The notes: a model not told the origin generated them from the sequence alone. DNA of 64,000 nucleotides from Pseudomonadota bacterium (GCA_021804825.1 JAJZGX010000001.1:1-64000); one strand, 5' to 3'. Counted from the first letter of the stretch, positions 7,771 to 16,061 are shown. Made by a program: numbers and translations.

Positions 7771-8431
7771 GGCCCAGAGCGTGCAGGCGGCGTCGCCGTC
7801 AACGGACCATGCCGCACATGTGCTCGCCTGTCTTGATCGCGCGCAGCATTGCCCAGAGCCGTTCGATTACTGGCTGCTGGATGATGTGCTGCCGATGGCC
7901 AGCATCAAAGCCATTGCCGGATTGCCGTTTGCGCCGCCGAACGCACCGCTGTTTGATGGCCGCCGCGAAAGCAACAATTCAACCCGCGTCTATTTCAACC
8001 CGGAACAACAGGCGCGCTTTGCGGTCTGCCGCGATGTCGTGGCGGCATTCCGCGACCCGGCAGTCATTGCCAGACTTACCCGCCTGACAGGCGCGGATGT
8101 CGCCAAGGGGCATCTGCGGGTCGAGTATTGTCAGGATGTTGACGGCTTCTGGCTGGAGCCGCATCTCGATATTTCGGTGAAGCTTTTCACCATGCTGGTT
8201 TATCTGTCCGACGACCCCAATCTGCGCGATGCCGGGACCGATATTTATGATGGCCCACCGGAGCATCATCTGGTTACTTCGGCGCCTTACGAGCAGAACA
8301 AGGGCCTGATTTTCATCCCTGGCACCAACAGCTGGCATGGATTTTCCAAGCGTCCGATCCGTGGTCTGCGCAAATCGATCATCATCAATTATGTCGCACC
8401 GGCCTGGCAAAGCCGTTACGAGCTTGCCTGA
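7760..8431 (+). CDS. 2-oxoglutarate/Fe(II)-dependent oxygenase-like protein (second of the pair)
   Basis: A 223-residue protein from the ATG at 7760, preceded by GCGAGGG. The iron-binding triad can be read as His-Leu-Asp in LEPHLDISVKLFTMLVYLS and the distal His in TNSWHGF; the 2-oxoglutarate Arg is probably in RKSIIINY. The NSWHG motif is shared with the upstream gene, but the proteins are otherwise diverged, so this is an old duplication or a functional pair rather than a recent copy. Such proteins often occur near glycan or secondary-metabolite genes; none is nearby. Substrate unknown. The repressor gene downstream is convergent. Confidence 0.75.
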   Translation: MATEAQSVQAASPSTDHAAHVLACLDRAQHCPEPFDYWLLDDVLPMASIKAIAGLPFAPPNAPLFDGRRESNNSTRVYFNPEQQARFAVCRDVVAAFRDPAVIARLTRLTGADVAKGHLRVEYCQDVDGFWLEPHLDISVKLFTMLVYLSDDPNLRDAGTDIYDGPPEHHLVTSAPYEQNKGLIFIPGTNSWHGFSKRPIRGLRKSIIINYVAPAWQSRYELA

Positions 8432-8511
8432 ACCGCCCGCCGACGCACCATGATCCAGCTGTGGCGCTGCATGGGCGGTGTCAGACAAGGACATGCAGCG
8501 GGGCGGTCTTG

Positions 8512-8871
8512 TCAGGCGACTTCGCTGCTTAATTGGCGCGCGTCACCGTGATCAGTATTGCAATACAATTCGTATAATGCGCTCAGAATAAAAGATACTT
8601 CCATACCCTCGACCGTATAGAAAATCATCTGCGCGGCACGCCTGGTGGCCACCAGATTGTTGCGGCGCAACACGGCGAGGTGCTGCGACAGGGCGGATTG
8701 GCTGATGGGGATCAGGCTTTCCAGCTCGCCGACAGATTTTTCGCCCTTCATCAATTGGCAAAGGATCAAAAGCCGCCACTTGTTGCTGATTGATTTCAAT
8801 ACAAGAGCGGCATGGTCGGCCTTGTCGGCCAGTTGCTCCATCGGATCGATATCGACAAGCATCTGGTTCAC
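8512..8871 (-). CDS. SqrR/BigR-type persulfide-sensing ArsR-family repressor
   Basis: A 119-residue winged-helix protein with the ArsR recognition region SQSALSQHLAVLRRNNLV. Two cysteines sit at the diagnostic places: Cys38 in LLILCQLMKGEKSVGELE and Cys104 in LSALYELYC. Their spacing of 66 residues equals that of Rhodobacter SqrR (Cys41/Cys107) and Xylella/Agrobacterium BigR (Cys42/Cys108), where a disulfide or tetrasulfide forms with reactive sulfur species and releases DNA. The metal-binding CxC motif of ArsR is absent. GTG start at 8871 with GGGGAG 9 bases upstream; an ATG at 8862 is an alternative. The expected partners (sqr, persulfide dioxygenase, rhodanese) are not in the window. Confidence 0.85.
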   Translation of the reverse strand: MNQMLVDIDPMEQLADKADHAALVLKSISNKWRLLILCQLMKGEKSVGELESLIPISQSALSQHLAVLRRNNLVATRRAAQMIFYTVEGMEVSFILSALYELYCNTDHGDARQLSSEVA

Positions 8872-9218
8872 AGCATATGTCTCCCCGCGCGATGTGCGTG
8901 CACTTTTGCCATGGCGTTTGAACCAAACCCCTCAGGTCGGACATGTTGTTTGCGGCGCTGCGCAACGGGGCCGACGTCCGTCAGACGATCGCCATGCAAA
9001 GCGCACTTGCAACAACCAGCCATTCCTGTCTCCAACACATCATATCTTGTTCGTTTATACGCAATTGCTCATTTGAGCAACAAATCGCGCTCGGCCCCAT
9101 TTGGCAAATGGCCCGGCAAAGACAGCTGTCAACATCAATCGCAGGCCGCCCCATTCCATGAAAAAGCGCGAATCTGGCGGCGCCATGGCGGGGCATGACG
9201 CGTCGGCACGGGATTTCG
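8872..9218. other. Intergenic region between the repressor and LacI-type genes
   Basis: About 350 bases without a supported gene. It must hold the promoter of the SqrR-type gene and the 3' end signals of the LacI-type gene, both on the minus strand. A perfect 16-bp dyad, TTGCTCA-TT-TGAGCAA, lies at 9065-9080. The GC content around 9000-9110 is lower than in the flanking genes, as expected of regulatory DNA. Confidence 0.4.
9065..9080. promoter_or_regulatory. 16-bp palindrome upstream of the SqrR-type gene
   Basis: TTGCTCA and TGAGCAA are perfect 7-bp arms with a TT spacer. It lies about 195 bases upstream of the repressor start and 140 bases after the LacI-type gene. It could be an operator for an unknown regulator or a short transcript hairpin. 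It does not resemble the AT-rich BigR site I recall. Confidence 0.35.
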
Positions 9219-10229
9219 TCACGCCTCTGGCCCGGCGCATGTGCTGGCGCGCTCGCGGATGGTGAAGCCGACATCGATTTTGGCATGGGCACCTTGTCTG
9301 CCGCTCAGCCTTTGCAGCAGCATGTGACCGGCAACACGGCCCATGGCGATGCGATCGACGCTCACTGTGGTCAAACCCGGATTGATGGCCGCCGCCAGCG
9401 GCAGATCGTCAAAGCCCGCAATCGCCAGACGTCCGGGCACATCGATGCCACGCCGCTGACACTCAAAAATCGCGCCCACCGCCAGCACATCGGTGGCGCA
9501 GAGCAGCAGATCAATTTGCGACGGGTGGCGCAAGACGCGCTCGACTGCCGCCGCTCCGCCGCTGAAACTGTTGGCATTTTCAAGCACTAGGTGGCGGCTA
9601 TCCCAACCCAGTTCGGCGCAGGCGGCATAATAGCCCTTCAACCGATCGCCAATGCGGTCATTGTGTTCGCTGGTGCTGGCAACAAAGGCCATGGCGCGGT
9701 GGCCACGCTTGTGCATGAGCAACGTCAGCGCTCGCGCTGCGTCATGATTGCTGTAGCCGACGACACAATCGATCGGGTCATCGGTCAGGTTCGCGCCCTC
9801 GACAATGGGGATGCCGCTGGCCCGCAGCATGTGCCGGGTTTTGGCATTGTGCACAACGCCAGTCAGATAAAAAGCATCGGGGCGGCGCTCAAGAAAATCG
9901 GCGACAATCGCCTCTTCGCGGTCAGGTTGATAGCCACAATCACCGATCATCACCTGAATGCCGTGTTCGTGCAGAACATCGCCAAGGCCCTGAATGACTT
10001 CGCCGTGCTGCGGCGCGCCTATCGCGGGAATCAGGGCGCAAACCATGCCCGTGCGGCTGGCGGCCAGCCCCCGTGCCACCAGATTGGGCCGATACCCCAT
10101 TTCGAGGATGCAGGCCTGCACACGGTCGCGGGTGGACTGGGAAACATTTCTCGCGCCATTGAGCACCCGCGACACGGTGCCGGTGCCCACCCGCGCGCGC
10201 TTGGCTACATCGGCCAGGGTGACGGTCAC
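9219..10229 (-). CDS. LacI-family transcriptional regulator
   Basis: 336 residues from the GTG at 10229, preceded by GGAG at 7 bases. This start places the LacI helix-turn-helix at residues 3-25 (VTLADVAKRARVGTGTVSRVLN) and the hinge at LVARGLAASRTG; the open frame continues 47 codons further upstream but those residues are not family-like. The rest is the periplasmic-binding-protein-like effector domain (HGIQVMIGDCGYQPDREEAIV, VGYSNHDAARALTLLM, AIAGFDDLPLA). The likely effector is a sugar or sugar acid, not identifiable. A LacI-type operator palindrome stands at 10327-10340, so it may regulate itself. The xylulokinase gene 2 kb away on the same strand is a possible target, though ribosomal genes intervene. 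Confidence 0.9.
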   Translation of the reverse strand: MTVTLADVAKRARVGTGTVSRVLNGARNVSQSTRDRVQACILEMGYRPNLVARGLAASRTGMVCALIPAIGAPQHGEVIQGLGDVLHEHGIQVMIGDCGYQPDREEAIVADFLERRPDAFYLTGVVHNAKTRHMLRASGIPIVEGANLTDDPIDCVVGYSNHDAARALTLLMHKRGHRAMAFVASTSEHNDRIGDRLKGYYAACAELGWDSRHLVLENANSFSGGAAAVERVLRHPSQIDLLLCATDVLAVGAIFECQRRGIDVPGRLAIAGFDDLPLAAAINPGLTTVSVDRIAMGRVAGHMLLQRLSGRQGAHAKIDVGFTIRERASTCAGPEA

Positions 10230-10326
10230 TGTGCAACTCCGGTATGGTTGAGTCCCGCAGAGCATCCAAGGGCTCGCAGGAGCGAGCAGAACGCCAGACA
10301 CTGCTGCCTGCCAGCGCAACAAGATA

Positions 10327-10340
10327 TGGAAGCGCTTCCA
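10327..10340. promoter_or_regulatory. LacI-family operator palindrome
   Basis: TGGAAGCGCTTCCA is a perfect 14-bp palindrome with a central CG, the classic form of a LacI/GalR-family operator. It lies about 98 bases upstream of the GTG start of the LacI-type regulator and points to autoregulation. Confidence 0.7.
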
Positions 10341-10494
10341 GATTGGCAATGGCCTTTGGGCCTCTGTCAATCACAACGCTGTCGGTGCGATGAGTGCGGC
10401 TCTGGCGCCGTGCCGGAGGTCATGCTCCCCCAGAGCCGGCGACGATCTTGCGGGCAGCAACGTCGAGCCTCGACTTTGCCACTGGGACAGACTG

Positions 10495-10531
10495 CTACCG
10501 CCCCCTTCGTGCCTTGGGCATGGGGCGGTAG
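10495..10531 (-). terminator. Hairpin after rplI
   Basis: CTACCGCCCC (10495-10504) and GGGGCGGTAG (10522-10531) form a perfect 10-bp stem; the 17-nt loop contains a further TGCC/GGCA stem. It lies 31 bases beyond the rplI stop on the minus strand. No U-run follows, so it is either a Rho-type end or a 3' stabilising structure. Confidence 0.45.
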
Positions 10532-10562
10532 ACCTTGTCGATTTCAGGCACTTGAGGCCGAA

Positions 10563-11132
10563 TTACCGATCGCCGAGGCTCCCGCCGGCATCGGCCAGCG
10601 CCGCGCCCACTTCCAACCCGAGATCAGCCATGCTGGTCTCTTCCACAGTCGCGAGCGTCTCGCCCTTGGTCTGACGTTCGGCTTCTTCGGGTGAACGCGC
10701 GACGTTGACGGTGACGGTCGAGGTCACTTCCGGATGCAGATGCACCGGCACTTCATGCAGGCCAATGGCCTTGATCGGTGCGTTGAGCGTCACCTGATTG
10801 CGCTCAACCTTGAAACCTTCAGCATTGATCAATTCGGCAATGTCGCGCGGCGACACCGAGCCATAGAGCTGACCAGTTTCACCTGCCTGGCGGATGATGG
10901 TGAAGCTCTTGCCGTTGAGCTTTTCAGCTTCAGCGGCGGCACCGGCCTTCAACTCGCTGTTGCGGGCTTCAAGCGACGCGCGCTGGCTCTCAAACTTCCT
11001 CATGTTGGCTTCAGTGGCGCGCAAAGCTTTCTGCCGCGGCAACAGAAAATTGCGGGCATAGCCGTCCTTGACGCGGACCTTGTCGCCCATATGGCCCAAT
11101 TTGCCAACGCGTTCGAGCAGGATAACTTCCAT
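10563..11132 (-). CDS. rplI: 50S ribosomal protein L9
   Basis: 189 residues from the ATG at 11132 with GAGGT upstream. The N-terminal domain [19 protein letters not shown], then [16 protein letters not shown], is the L9 signature. A central helix rich in Glu/Ala/Lys links it to the C-terminal domain ([26 protein letters not shown]). L9 binds 23S rRNA domain V near the L1 stalk. The roughly 40-residue tail beyond the E. coli length (about 149) is typical of alphaproteobacteria. The gene follows rpsF-rpsR on the same strand but after a 170-bp gap; the DUF2232 membrane-protein gene often found between rpsR and rplI in Hyphomicrobiales is absent. Confidence 0.97.
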   Translation of the reverse strand: MEVILLERVGKLGHMGDKVRVKDGYARNFLLPRQKALRATEANMRKFESQRASLEARNSELKAGAAAEAEKLNGKSFTIIRQAGETGQLYGSVSPRDIAELINAEGFKVERNQVTLNAPIKAIGLHEVPVHLHPEVTSTVTVNVARSPEEAERQTKGETLATVEETSMADLGLEVGAALADAGGSLGDR

Positions 11133-11302
11133 GGTGTGACCTCGTTTCATGACCAAAATGAAGACGGGATCCACACAACGCGGTGCGCTTGCGGCGCCCG
11201 GTCAGCGGCTGTCCCGTCGGTGACGGTTAGGAGGCAGCCAAGCTGCCCCCAGCCAAGATTAAAGGCGCTGCACCCAGCAAGGGCGCAACGCGCGTTCCTG
11301 AT

Positions 11303-11548
11303 TTAGCCGATCACATAGGGCAGCAGCCCCAGGAACCGGGCGCGCTTGATGGCATTGGCCAATTCGCGCTGCTTGATTGCCGAGACGGCGGTGATGCGCG
11401 AGGGCACGATCTTGCCGCGTTCGGAAATATAGCGCGAAAGCAGGCGCGTATCCTTGTAATCGATCTTCGGCGCATTGGCTCCGGAGAACGGGCAGGTCTT
11501 GCGACGACGAAAAAACGGACGCCGGGCGGTTTCGGTGGACATGGACAT
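11303..11548 (-). CDS. rpsR: 30S ribosomal protein S18
   Basis: 81 residues. The motif [25 protein letters not shown] and the conserved [20 protein letters not shown] identify S18, which binds 16S rRNA on the platform as a heterodimer with S6. It starts 2 bases after the rpsF stop, so the two are translated from one mRNA. An ATG two codons in is an equally good start. Confidence 0.97.
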   Translation of the reverse strand: MSMSTETARRPFFRRRKTCPFSGANAPKIDYKDTRLLSRYISERGKIVPSRITAVSAIKQRELANAIKRARFLGLLPYVIG

Positions 11549-11550
11549 GA

Positions 11551-11988
11551 TCAGGCATTCCCTTCGTAGCTGGGGGCGTCGTCACGCGGACGGCGCGGGC
11601 CGCGATCACGATCGGGACGATCACCGCGCGGGCCACGCGGGCCGCGCTCGCCGCGATCATCATCATCGCGCTTGCGCAACATGGCCGAAGGGCCTTCTTC
11701 ATGGGCTTCGACGCGCAGGGTAATGAAACGGAGCACATCTTCGCTGATGCCCATCATGCGCTCCATCTCGACCACGGCGGCGGAGGGAGCGTCAATGTTC
11801 AACAGACAAAAATGCGCCTTGCGGTTTTTCTTGATGCGGTAAGCCAGCGACTTCACGCCCCAGTTCTCGACCTTGGCGATCGAACCGCCATTCGCGGTGA
11901 TGATGCCCTTGAACTGCTCGGTCAAGGCATCGACTTGCTGGCTGGTGACGTCCTGACGGACCATGAATACGTGCTCGTAGAGAGCCAT
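11551..11988 (-). CDS. rpsF: 30S ribosomal protein S6
   Basis: 145 residues starting [20 protein letters not shown]. The ferredoxin-like S6 core is followed by a strongly basic/acidic, Arg-Gly-Asp-Pro-rich tail (about residues 108-145: repeated [16 protein letters not shown] units). Such disordered tails are usual in alphaproteobacterial S6. It is the first gene of the rpsF-rpsR unit. The region upstream (11989-12188) should hold the promoter and contains TTGACG on the minus strand near 12114. Confidence 0.97.
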   Translation of the reverse strand: MALYEHVFMVRQDVTSQQVDALTEQFKGIITANGGSIAKVENWGVKSLAYRIKKNRKAHFCLLNIDAPSAAVVEMERMMGISEDVLRFITLRVEAHEEGPSAMLRKRDDDDRGERGPRGPRGDRPDRDRGPRRPRDDAPSYEGNA

Positions 11989-12188
11989 GGGGACCCTTTC
12001 TCATGTTACAAATTGTCCGGCGCGGAGCCCCCCGAGCCGATGAGGGCCCGAACGGTGTCGAAGGCGGAGACAAGGGAAGACGGATCAGGTGATCCTGCAC
12101 GTTTTGACACGCGTCAACCTTTCAGCCCCCGGCCGGAACTGAACGGCTCGCTGTTACGCCAAGCGCAGGCAAAGGGCAAGTCTTTTGA

Positions 12189-13685
12189 TCACGCCATATC
12201 CTGCAGCGGCGGGAATTGACTTTTCAGGGCCTGATAAAGCGCGCGAAAATGCGGCAGGCGGCGGGCATAGGCCGCCACCTCGCGCGGGTTCGGCGTGATG
12301 GTGGCGCTGATTTTCGGGGCGGTGCAGACGGCTTCGGCGGCTTCACGCGTCAAGGCGAGGCGCGCCAACCGGGCGGCGCCAAAGGCCGGGCCGCGCGCGC
12401 TGGCGTCATAACGCACCAGAGGCACATCCAGCACATCGCTGAGAATTTGCAGCCACAACGGGCTGCGCGCGCCCCCGCCAATGACGCCAGCTTCGGTAAT
12501 GGTCGTGCCCGAGCGCGCCAGACAATCGCGGGCATCGGCGAAGCTGAAGGCAACGCCCTCCATGATGGCGCGCACCACATCACCGCGTGACGTCGCCGGG
12601 GTGAGGCCAAACAGCACGCCGCGCGCATCGGGATCATTGTGAGGCGTGCGCTCACCGGTGAGATAAGGCAGGAACAGCAAAGGCCCTGCTGGCGACGCCT
12701 TTTCTGCCTCGGCCAGCAAAGCCGTGACTTCGGTGCCGAACAGGTCGCTGGCAAAGGCCAATGAACTCGCGGCACTGAGCATCGCGCCCATCTGCAACCA
12801 GCGGCCCGGCAAGGCGTGGCAGAAGGCGTGCACCATCAGTTGCGGGGCGGGACGAAAGCTGCTGGTGGTGACAAAGAGTTGCCCTGACGTGCCCAGCGAC
12901 AAGAACGCATCACCATCGTTGATGGCACCTATGCCGACGGCCCCTGCCGCTGCATCACCGGCGCCACCGGCAACGATGACACCGGGCCTTAGTCCGAAGC
13001 GGGCCGCGAGGTCGGCGCGCACCGCGCCGGCCGCCTCGCTGCCTTCAACGAGGCGCGGGAGTTGGCGCTGGCTGATGTTCAACGCGCCGAGCGCGGTCGG
13101 CGACCAGGCACGCTGCGCCTCGTCGAGCAGCCAGGTTCCTGCGGCATCGGACATGTCGGTCACGCAATCGCCCGTCAGCTTCAGGCGCACATAATCCTTG
13201 GGCAGCATCAGCATGGCGAGGTTGGCGCGCAGCGCGGGTTCGTGGCGGGCCAGCCAATCAAGCTTGGGCGCGGTGAGACCCGACATGGGCATGACGCCGG
13301 TCTCGCGCGACAAATCAGGAAACCGCTGGGCCAGGGCCTCGGCTTCTGCGCCGCTGCGCGAATCATTCCACAAAATCGCCGGGCGCAGCGGCGTCATGGC
13401 CGCATCGAGCATGACGGCGCCGTGCATCTGGCCGGAGAGGCCGATGGCCCCCACCCGCGCCATGGCGGCCGCGTGCCGCTGGTGAAATTGCCCGAGCACA
13501 TGCTCAACCGCCTGCCACCACAGGTCGGGGTGCTGCTCGCTCCAACCCCTGTGCGGGCGGCTGGTGGCGAGGGCAACGTCAGCTTCCGCAACAATCTCCT
13601 GCGTTTTGTCGACCAGCACGGCCTTGACGGCGGACGTGCCCACATCAATGCCAATGAAATGGTCGCTCTGATTGTGGGTGCTCAT
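12189..13685 (-). CDS. xylB: Xylulokinase (FGGY carbohydrate kinase)
   Basis: 498 residues, the usual size. FIGIDVGTSAVKAVLVD is the phosphate-1 motif, HRGWSEQHPDLWW and GLSGQMHGAVMLD are xylulokinase signatures, and the C-terminal ATP-binding lobe has GGGARSPLWLQILSDVL. It phosphorylates D-xylulose to D-xylulose 5-phosphate for the pentose phosphate pathway. No xylose isomerase, xylitol dehydrogenase or transporter gene adjoins it; it stands between rpsF and the divergent fabD, a junction where these two are often direct neighbours. The ATG at 13685 is the start. Confidence 0.93.
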   Translation of the reverse strand: MSTHNQSDHFIGIDVGTSAVKAVLVDKTQEIVAEADVALATSRPHRGWSEQHPDLWWQAVEHVLGQFHQRHAAAMARVGAIGLSGQMHGAVMLDAAMTPLRPAILWNDSRSGAEAEALAQRFPDLSRETGVMPMSGLTAPKLDWLARHEPALRANLAMLMLPKDYVRLKLTGDCVTDMSDAAGTWLLDEAQRAWSPTALGALNISQRQLPRLVEGSEAAGAVRADLAARFGLRPGVIVAGGAGDAAAGAVGIGAINDGDAFLSLGTSGQLFVTTSSFRPAPQLMVHAFCHALPGRWLQMGAMLSAASSLAFASDLFGTEVTALLAEAEKASPAGPLLFLPYLTGERTPHNDPDARGVLFGLTPATSRGDVVRAIMEGVAFSFADARDCLARSGTTITEAGVIGGGARSPLWLQILSDVLDVPLVRYDASARGPAFGAARLARLALTREAAEAVCTAPKISATITPNPREVAAYARRLPHFRALYQALKSQFPPLQDMA

Positions 13686-13778
13686 GTTTGCCCTGCTTGC
13701 CTGCCAAAGAGGCGCTATCCTTGACTCGGAAGCGCGGCAATGTCACTGCCAAACGGTTTTTTCAGGTTGGTGGGGCCA

Positions 13779-14741
13779 ATGTCGCGCGCTTTATTATTTC
13801 CCGGTCAAGGGTCGCAAACGCCCGGAATGGGCAAGGATCTGGCAGAAAATTTTGCCGTCGCACGCGCGGTTTATGACGAAGTTGATGCGGCGCTGGGCGA
13901 AAAGCTGTCGAAAGTCATCTTCGAAGGGCCGGAGGCTGATCTCACCCTGACCGCCAATGCCCAGCCCGCCCTGATGGCGACTTCGATGGCCGCCTTGCGG
14001 GTGCTGGAAACTGAAACGGGCCTTGATCTCGCGCGTGACATTGCCTTTGTCGCGGGACATTCGCTCGGCGAGTATTCAGCGCTGGCATCGGCGGGCGCGC
14101 TTGACGTGACGACGACCGCGCGGTTGTTGCGGCTGAGGGGCCTCGCTATGCAGAAGGCCGTGCCCGCGGGTGTCGGCGCCATGGCGGCCCTGCTCGGCGT
14201 TGAGCCTGCCGCTGCGGCACAATATGTGGAGCAGGCGGCCAGCGCTACCGGTGAAGTTTGCGGCGTCGCCAATGATAATGGCGGCGGCCAGGTGGTGATA
14301 TCGGGCTCGGCTGCCGCCGTGGCGCGCGGCATCGAGATTGCCAAAGCTGCGGGCGTCAAGCGCGCAGTGCTGTTGCCGGTGTCCGCGCCTTTCCATTGCG
14401 CGCTGATGCAGCCCGCGGCCGAAGCCATGGCGCAGGCCCTTGCCGAGGCGCGGATTCGCGCACCGCTGGTGCCAGTGGTCGCCAATGTCACGGCTGCGGC
14501 GGTGCGCGACCCCGAAATCATCCGCGAATTGTTGGTGCGTCAGGTGACTGCAACAGTGCGCTGGCGCGAATCTGTGTTGTTCATGGCCGCTGCCGGGGTG
14601 CGCGACGCGCTTGAACTTGGCGCTGGCAAGGTGCTTACGGGGCTGGTGAAGCGCATCAGTGACACAATGCCGGTGCGGGCGATCGGCACCAAGGCCGACG
14701 TTGACGCATTCAAGGCTGCAGAGGGGGCTGGGCATGTTTGA
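13779..14741 (+). CDS. fabD: Malonyl-CoA:ACP transacylase
   Basis: 320 residues from the ATG at 13779 (MSRALLFPGQGSQTPGMGKD). The catalytic Ser95 is in GHSLGEYSALASAGAL, and His is in PVSAPFHCALM. The enzyme loads malonyl groups from CoA onto acyl carrier protein for fatty-acid elongation. It is the first gene of fabD-fabG-acpP-fabF; its stop overlaps the fabG start by 8 bases, so the two are translationally coupled. The frame is open upstream to 13740, but the family start and GGGG spacing favour 13779. Confidence 0.97.
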   Translation: MSRALLFPGQGSQTPGMGKDLAENFAVARAVYDEVDAALGEKLSKVIFEGPEADLTLTANAQPALMATSMAALRVLETETGLDLARDIAFVAGHSLGEYSALASAGALDVTTTARLLRLRGLAMQKAVPAGVGAMAALLGVEPAAAAQYVEQAASATGEVCGVANDNGGGQVVISGSAAAVARGIEIAKAAGVKRAVLLPVSAPFHCALMQPAAEAMAQALAEARIRAPLVPVVANVTAAAVRDPEIIRELLVRQVTATVRWRESVLFMAAAGVRDALELGAGKVLTGLVKRISDTMPVRAIGTKADVDAFKAAEGAGHV

Positions 14742-15471
14742 TCTCACGGGCCGCAAGGCATTGGTGACCGGAGCGAGCGGCGGATTGGGCAGCGCCATTG
14801 CGCGGGCACTGCATCAACAGGGCGCCGAGGTGGCGCTGTCGGGCACACGCGTTGAGGCTCTGGAAGCGCTGGCGCGCGATCTTGGCGCGCGGGCGCATGT
14901 TACCCCTTGCGACCTTGGGGATCGCGCCTCGCTGGATGCGCTGGTGCCGGCCGCCGAAAAGGCGCTCGGGCAGATTGATATTCTGGTCAACAATGCCGGC
15001 GTCACGCGTGATAATCTGTTCATGCGCATGAAAGATGCCGACTGGGATCAGGTCATCGCCATCAATCTGACCTCGGCTTTCGTGCTTTCGCGCGCCGTGT
15101 TGCGCGGCATGATGAAGCGCCGCTTCGGCCGCATCATCGGCATAACCTCGATCGTCGGCGTCACGGGCAATCCCGGTCAAGGCAATTACGCCGCCTCGAA
15201 AGCCGGCATGATCGGCATGAGCAAGGCACTGGCGGCGGAGGTCGCCAGCCGTGCCATCACCGTCAATTGCATCGCGCCGGGCTTTATCGCCAGCCCGATG
15301 ACGGACGCTTTGAGCGAGGCGCAACGGGCGAGCATACTGGCCAATGTGCCGATGGGCGCTTTGGGGCAAGGCCAGGATATTGCTGCAGCTTGCGTTTATC
15401 TCGCCAGCGCCGAGGCCGGTTATGTCACCGGCCAGACGCTGCATGTGAATGGCGGCATGGCGATGATCTGA
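14734..15471 (+). CDS. fabG: 3-oxoacyl-ACP reductase
   Basis: 245 residues. It has the SDR cofactor motif TGASGGLG, the NNAG motif (ILVNNAGVTRDNLFMRM) and the catalytic Ser (ITSIVG) with Tyr152 and Lys156 in NYAASKAGMIG. It ends with the family LHVNGGMAMI. It uses NADPH to reduce 3-oxoacyl-ACP in each elongation cycle. It starts inside the fabD stop region (14734) and is followed after 271 bases by acpP. Confidence 0.97.
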   Translation: MFDLTGRKALVTGASGGLGSAIARALHQQGAEVALSGTRVEALEALARDLGARAHVTPCDLGDRASLDALVPAAEKALGQIDILVNNAGVTRDNLFMRMKDADWDQVIAINLTSAFVLSRAVLRGMMKRRFGRIIGITSIVGVTGNPGQGNYAASKAGMIGMSKALAAEVASRAITVNCIAPGFIASPMTDALSEAQRASILANVPMGALGQGQDIAAACVYLASAEAGYVTGQTLHVNGGMAMI

Positions 15472-15700
15472 AGCGTCGCGCGCCGGGATTGGCCTTGAAG
15501 TGTTTCACAGTGCTGAAAATTTGGCATTGGCAGGGTATCGCCATGCTCAAATTAGTGTGTTAGACGCCAATCAACGTGAAGTCGCGGAAGCGCGATTTTT
15601 GCGACCTTTTGTTGTTGAGCCGTGTCATGCGCCTCAGCGAGGGGTCGAAATGAATTCAGGCCCATCCATCGCGGTGTGGCCAGAATGATGATCGAGGCTG

Positions 15701-15725
15701 AAGGTATTTTGCAAAAATACCTTTT
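15701..15725 (+). promoter_or_regulatory. Perfect hairpin with T-run in the acpP leader
   Basis: AAGGTATTTT (15701-15710) and AAAATACCTT (15714-15723) pair over 10 bp with a GCA loop, and the right arm runs into TTTT. It lies directly upstream of the AGGGAAG ribosome-binding site and 18 bases from the acpP ATG. It looks like an intrinsic terminator placed in a 5' leader, or a stabilising 5' hairpin. Its AT-rich sequence stands out from the surroundings. Confidence 0.55.
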
Positions 15726-15742
15726 CAACAGGGAAGTGAGCA

Positions 15743-15982
15743 ATGAGCGAAGTCGCTGATCGGGTTAGGAAAATTGTGGTCGAACAGCTCGATGTCGATC
15801 CGTCGAAAGTTGTCGACAATGCCAATTTCATTGATGACCTTGGCGCGGATTCGCTCGACACAGTCGAACTGGTGATGGCCTTCGAAGAAGAATTCGGGGT
15901 CGAAATTCCTGACGATGCTGCCGAGCACATCGTGACGGTCGGCGATGCCGTGAAATTCCTTGAAAAAGCCAAAGCGGCCTGA
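15743..15982 (+). CDS. acpP: Acyl carrier protein
   Basis: 79 residues, acidic. The phosphopantetheine site is Ser37 in [20 protein letters not shown]. It carries acyl intermediates as thioesters through fatty-acid, lipid A and lipoate synthesis. Ribosome-binding site AGGGAAG precedes the ATG. A strong intrinsic terminator follows at 16034-16061, so acpP can be expressed at high level apart from fabF. Confidence 0.98.
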   Translation: MSEVADRVRKIVVEQLDVDPSKVVDNANFIDDLGADSLDTVELVMAFEEEFGVEIPDDAAEHIVTVGDAVKFLEKAKAA

Positions 15983-16033
15983 ATTTGCGACTTGACAGTC
16001 GCGACAACTGGCTGATCATGAAAACGATACGGG

Positions 16034-16061
16034 CGCTGACGGCATCACCGTCAGCGTTTTT
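16034..16061 (+). terminator. Intrinsic terminator after acpP
   Basis: CGCTGACGG (16034-16042) and CCGTCAGCG (16048-16056) form a perfect 9-bp stem with a 5-nt loop (CATCA), followed by five T. It lies 52 bases beyond the acpP stop and ends most acpP transcripts before fabF. Confidence 0.9.

Larger units (their letters stand above)
10230..10562. other. Gene-free region between rplI and the LacI-type gene
   Basis: This stretch holds the LacI-type operator (10327-10340) and a strong hairpin (10495-10531). It also has a short palindrome GTCGAG-C-CTCGAC at 10462-10474. No protein-coding frame looks genuine. In related genomes the replicative helicase gene dnaB commonly follows rplI; here it does not. 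Confidence 0.4.

Noticed and set aside
10230-10370. 47-codon N-terminal extension of the LacI-type regulator
   Set aside because: LacI-family proteins start a few residues before the helix-turn-helix, and the GTG at 10229 has GGAG at 7 bases; the extension also covers the operator palindrome.
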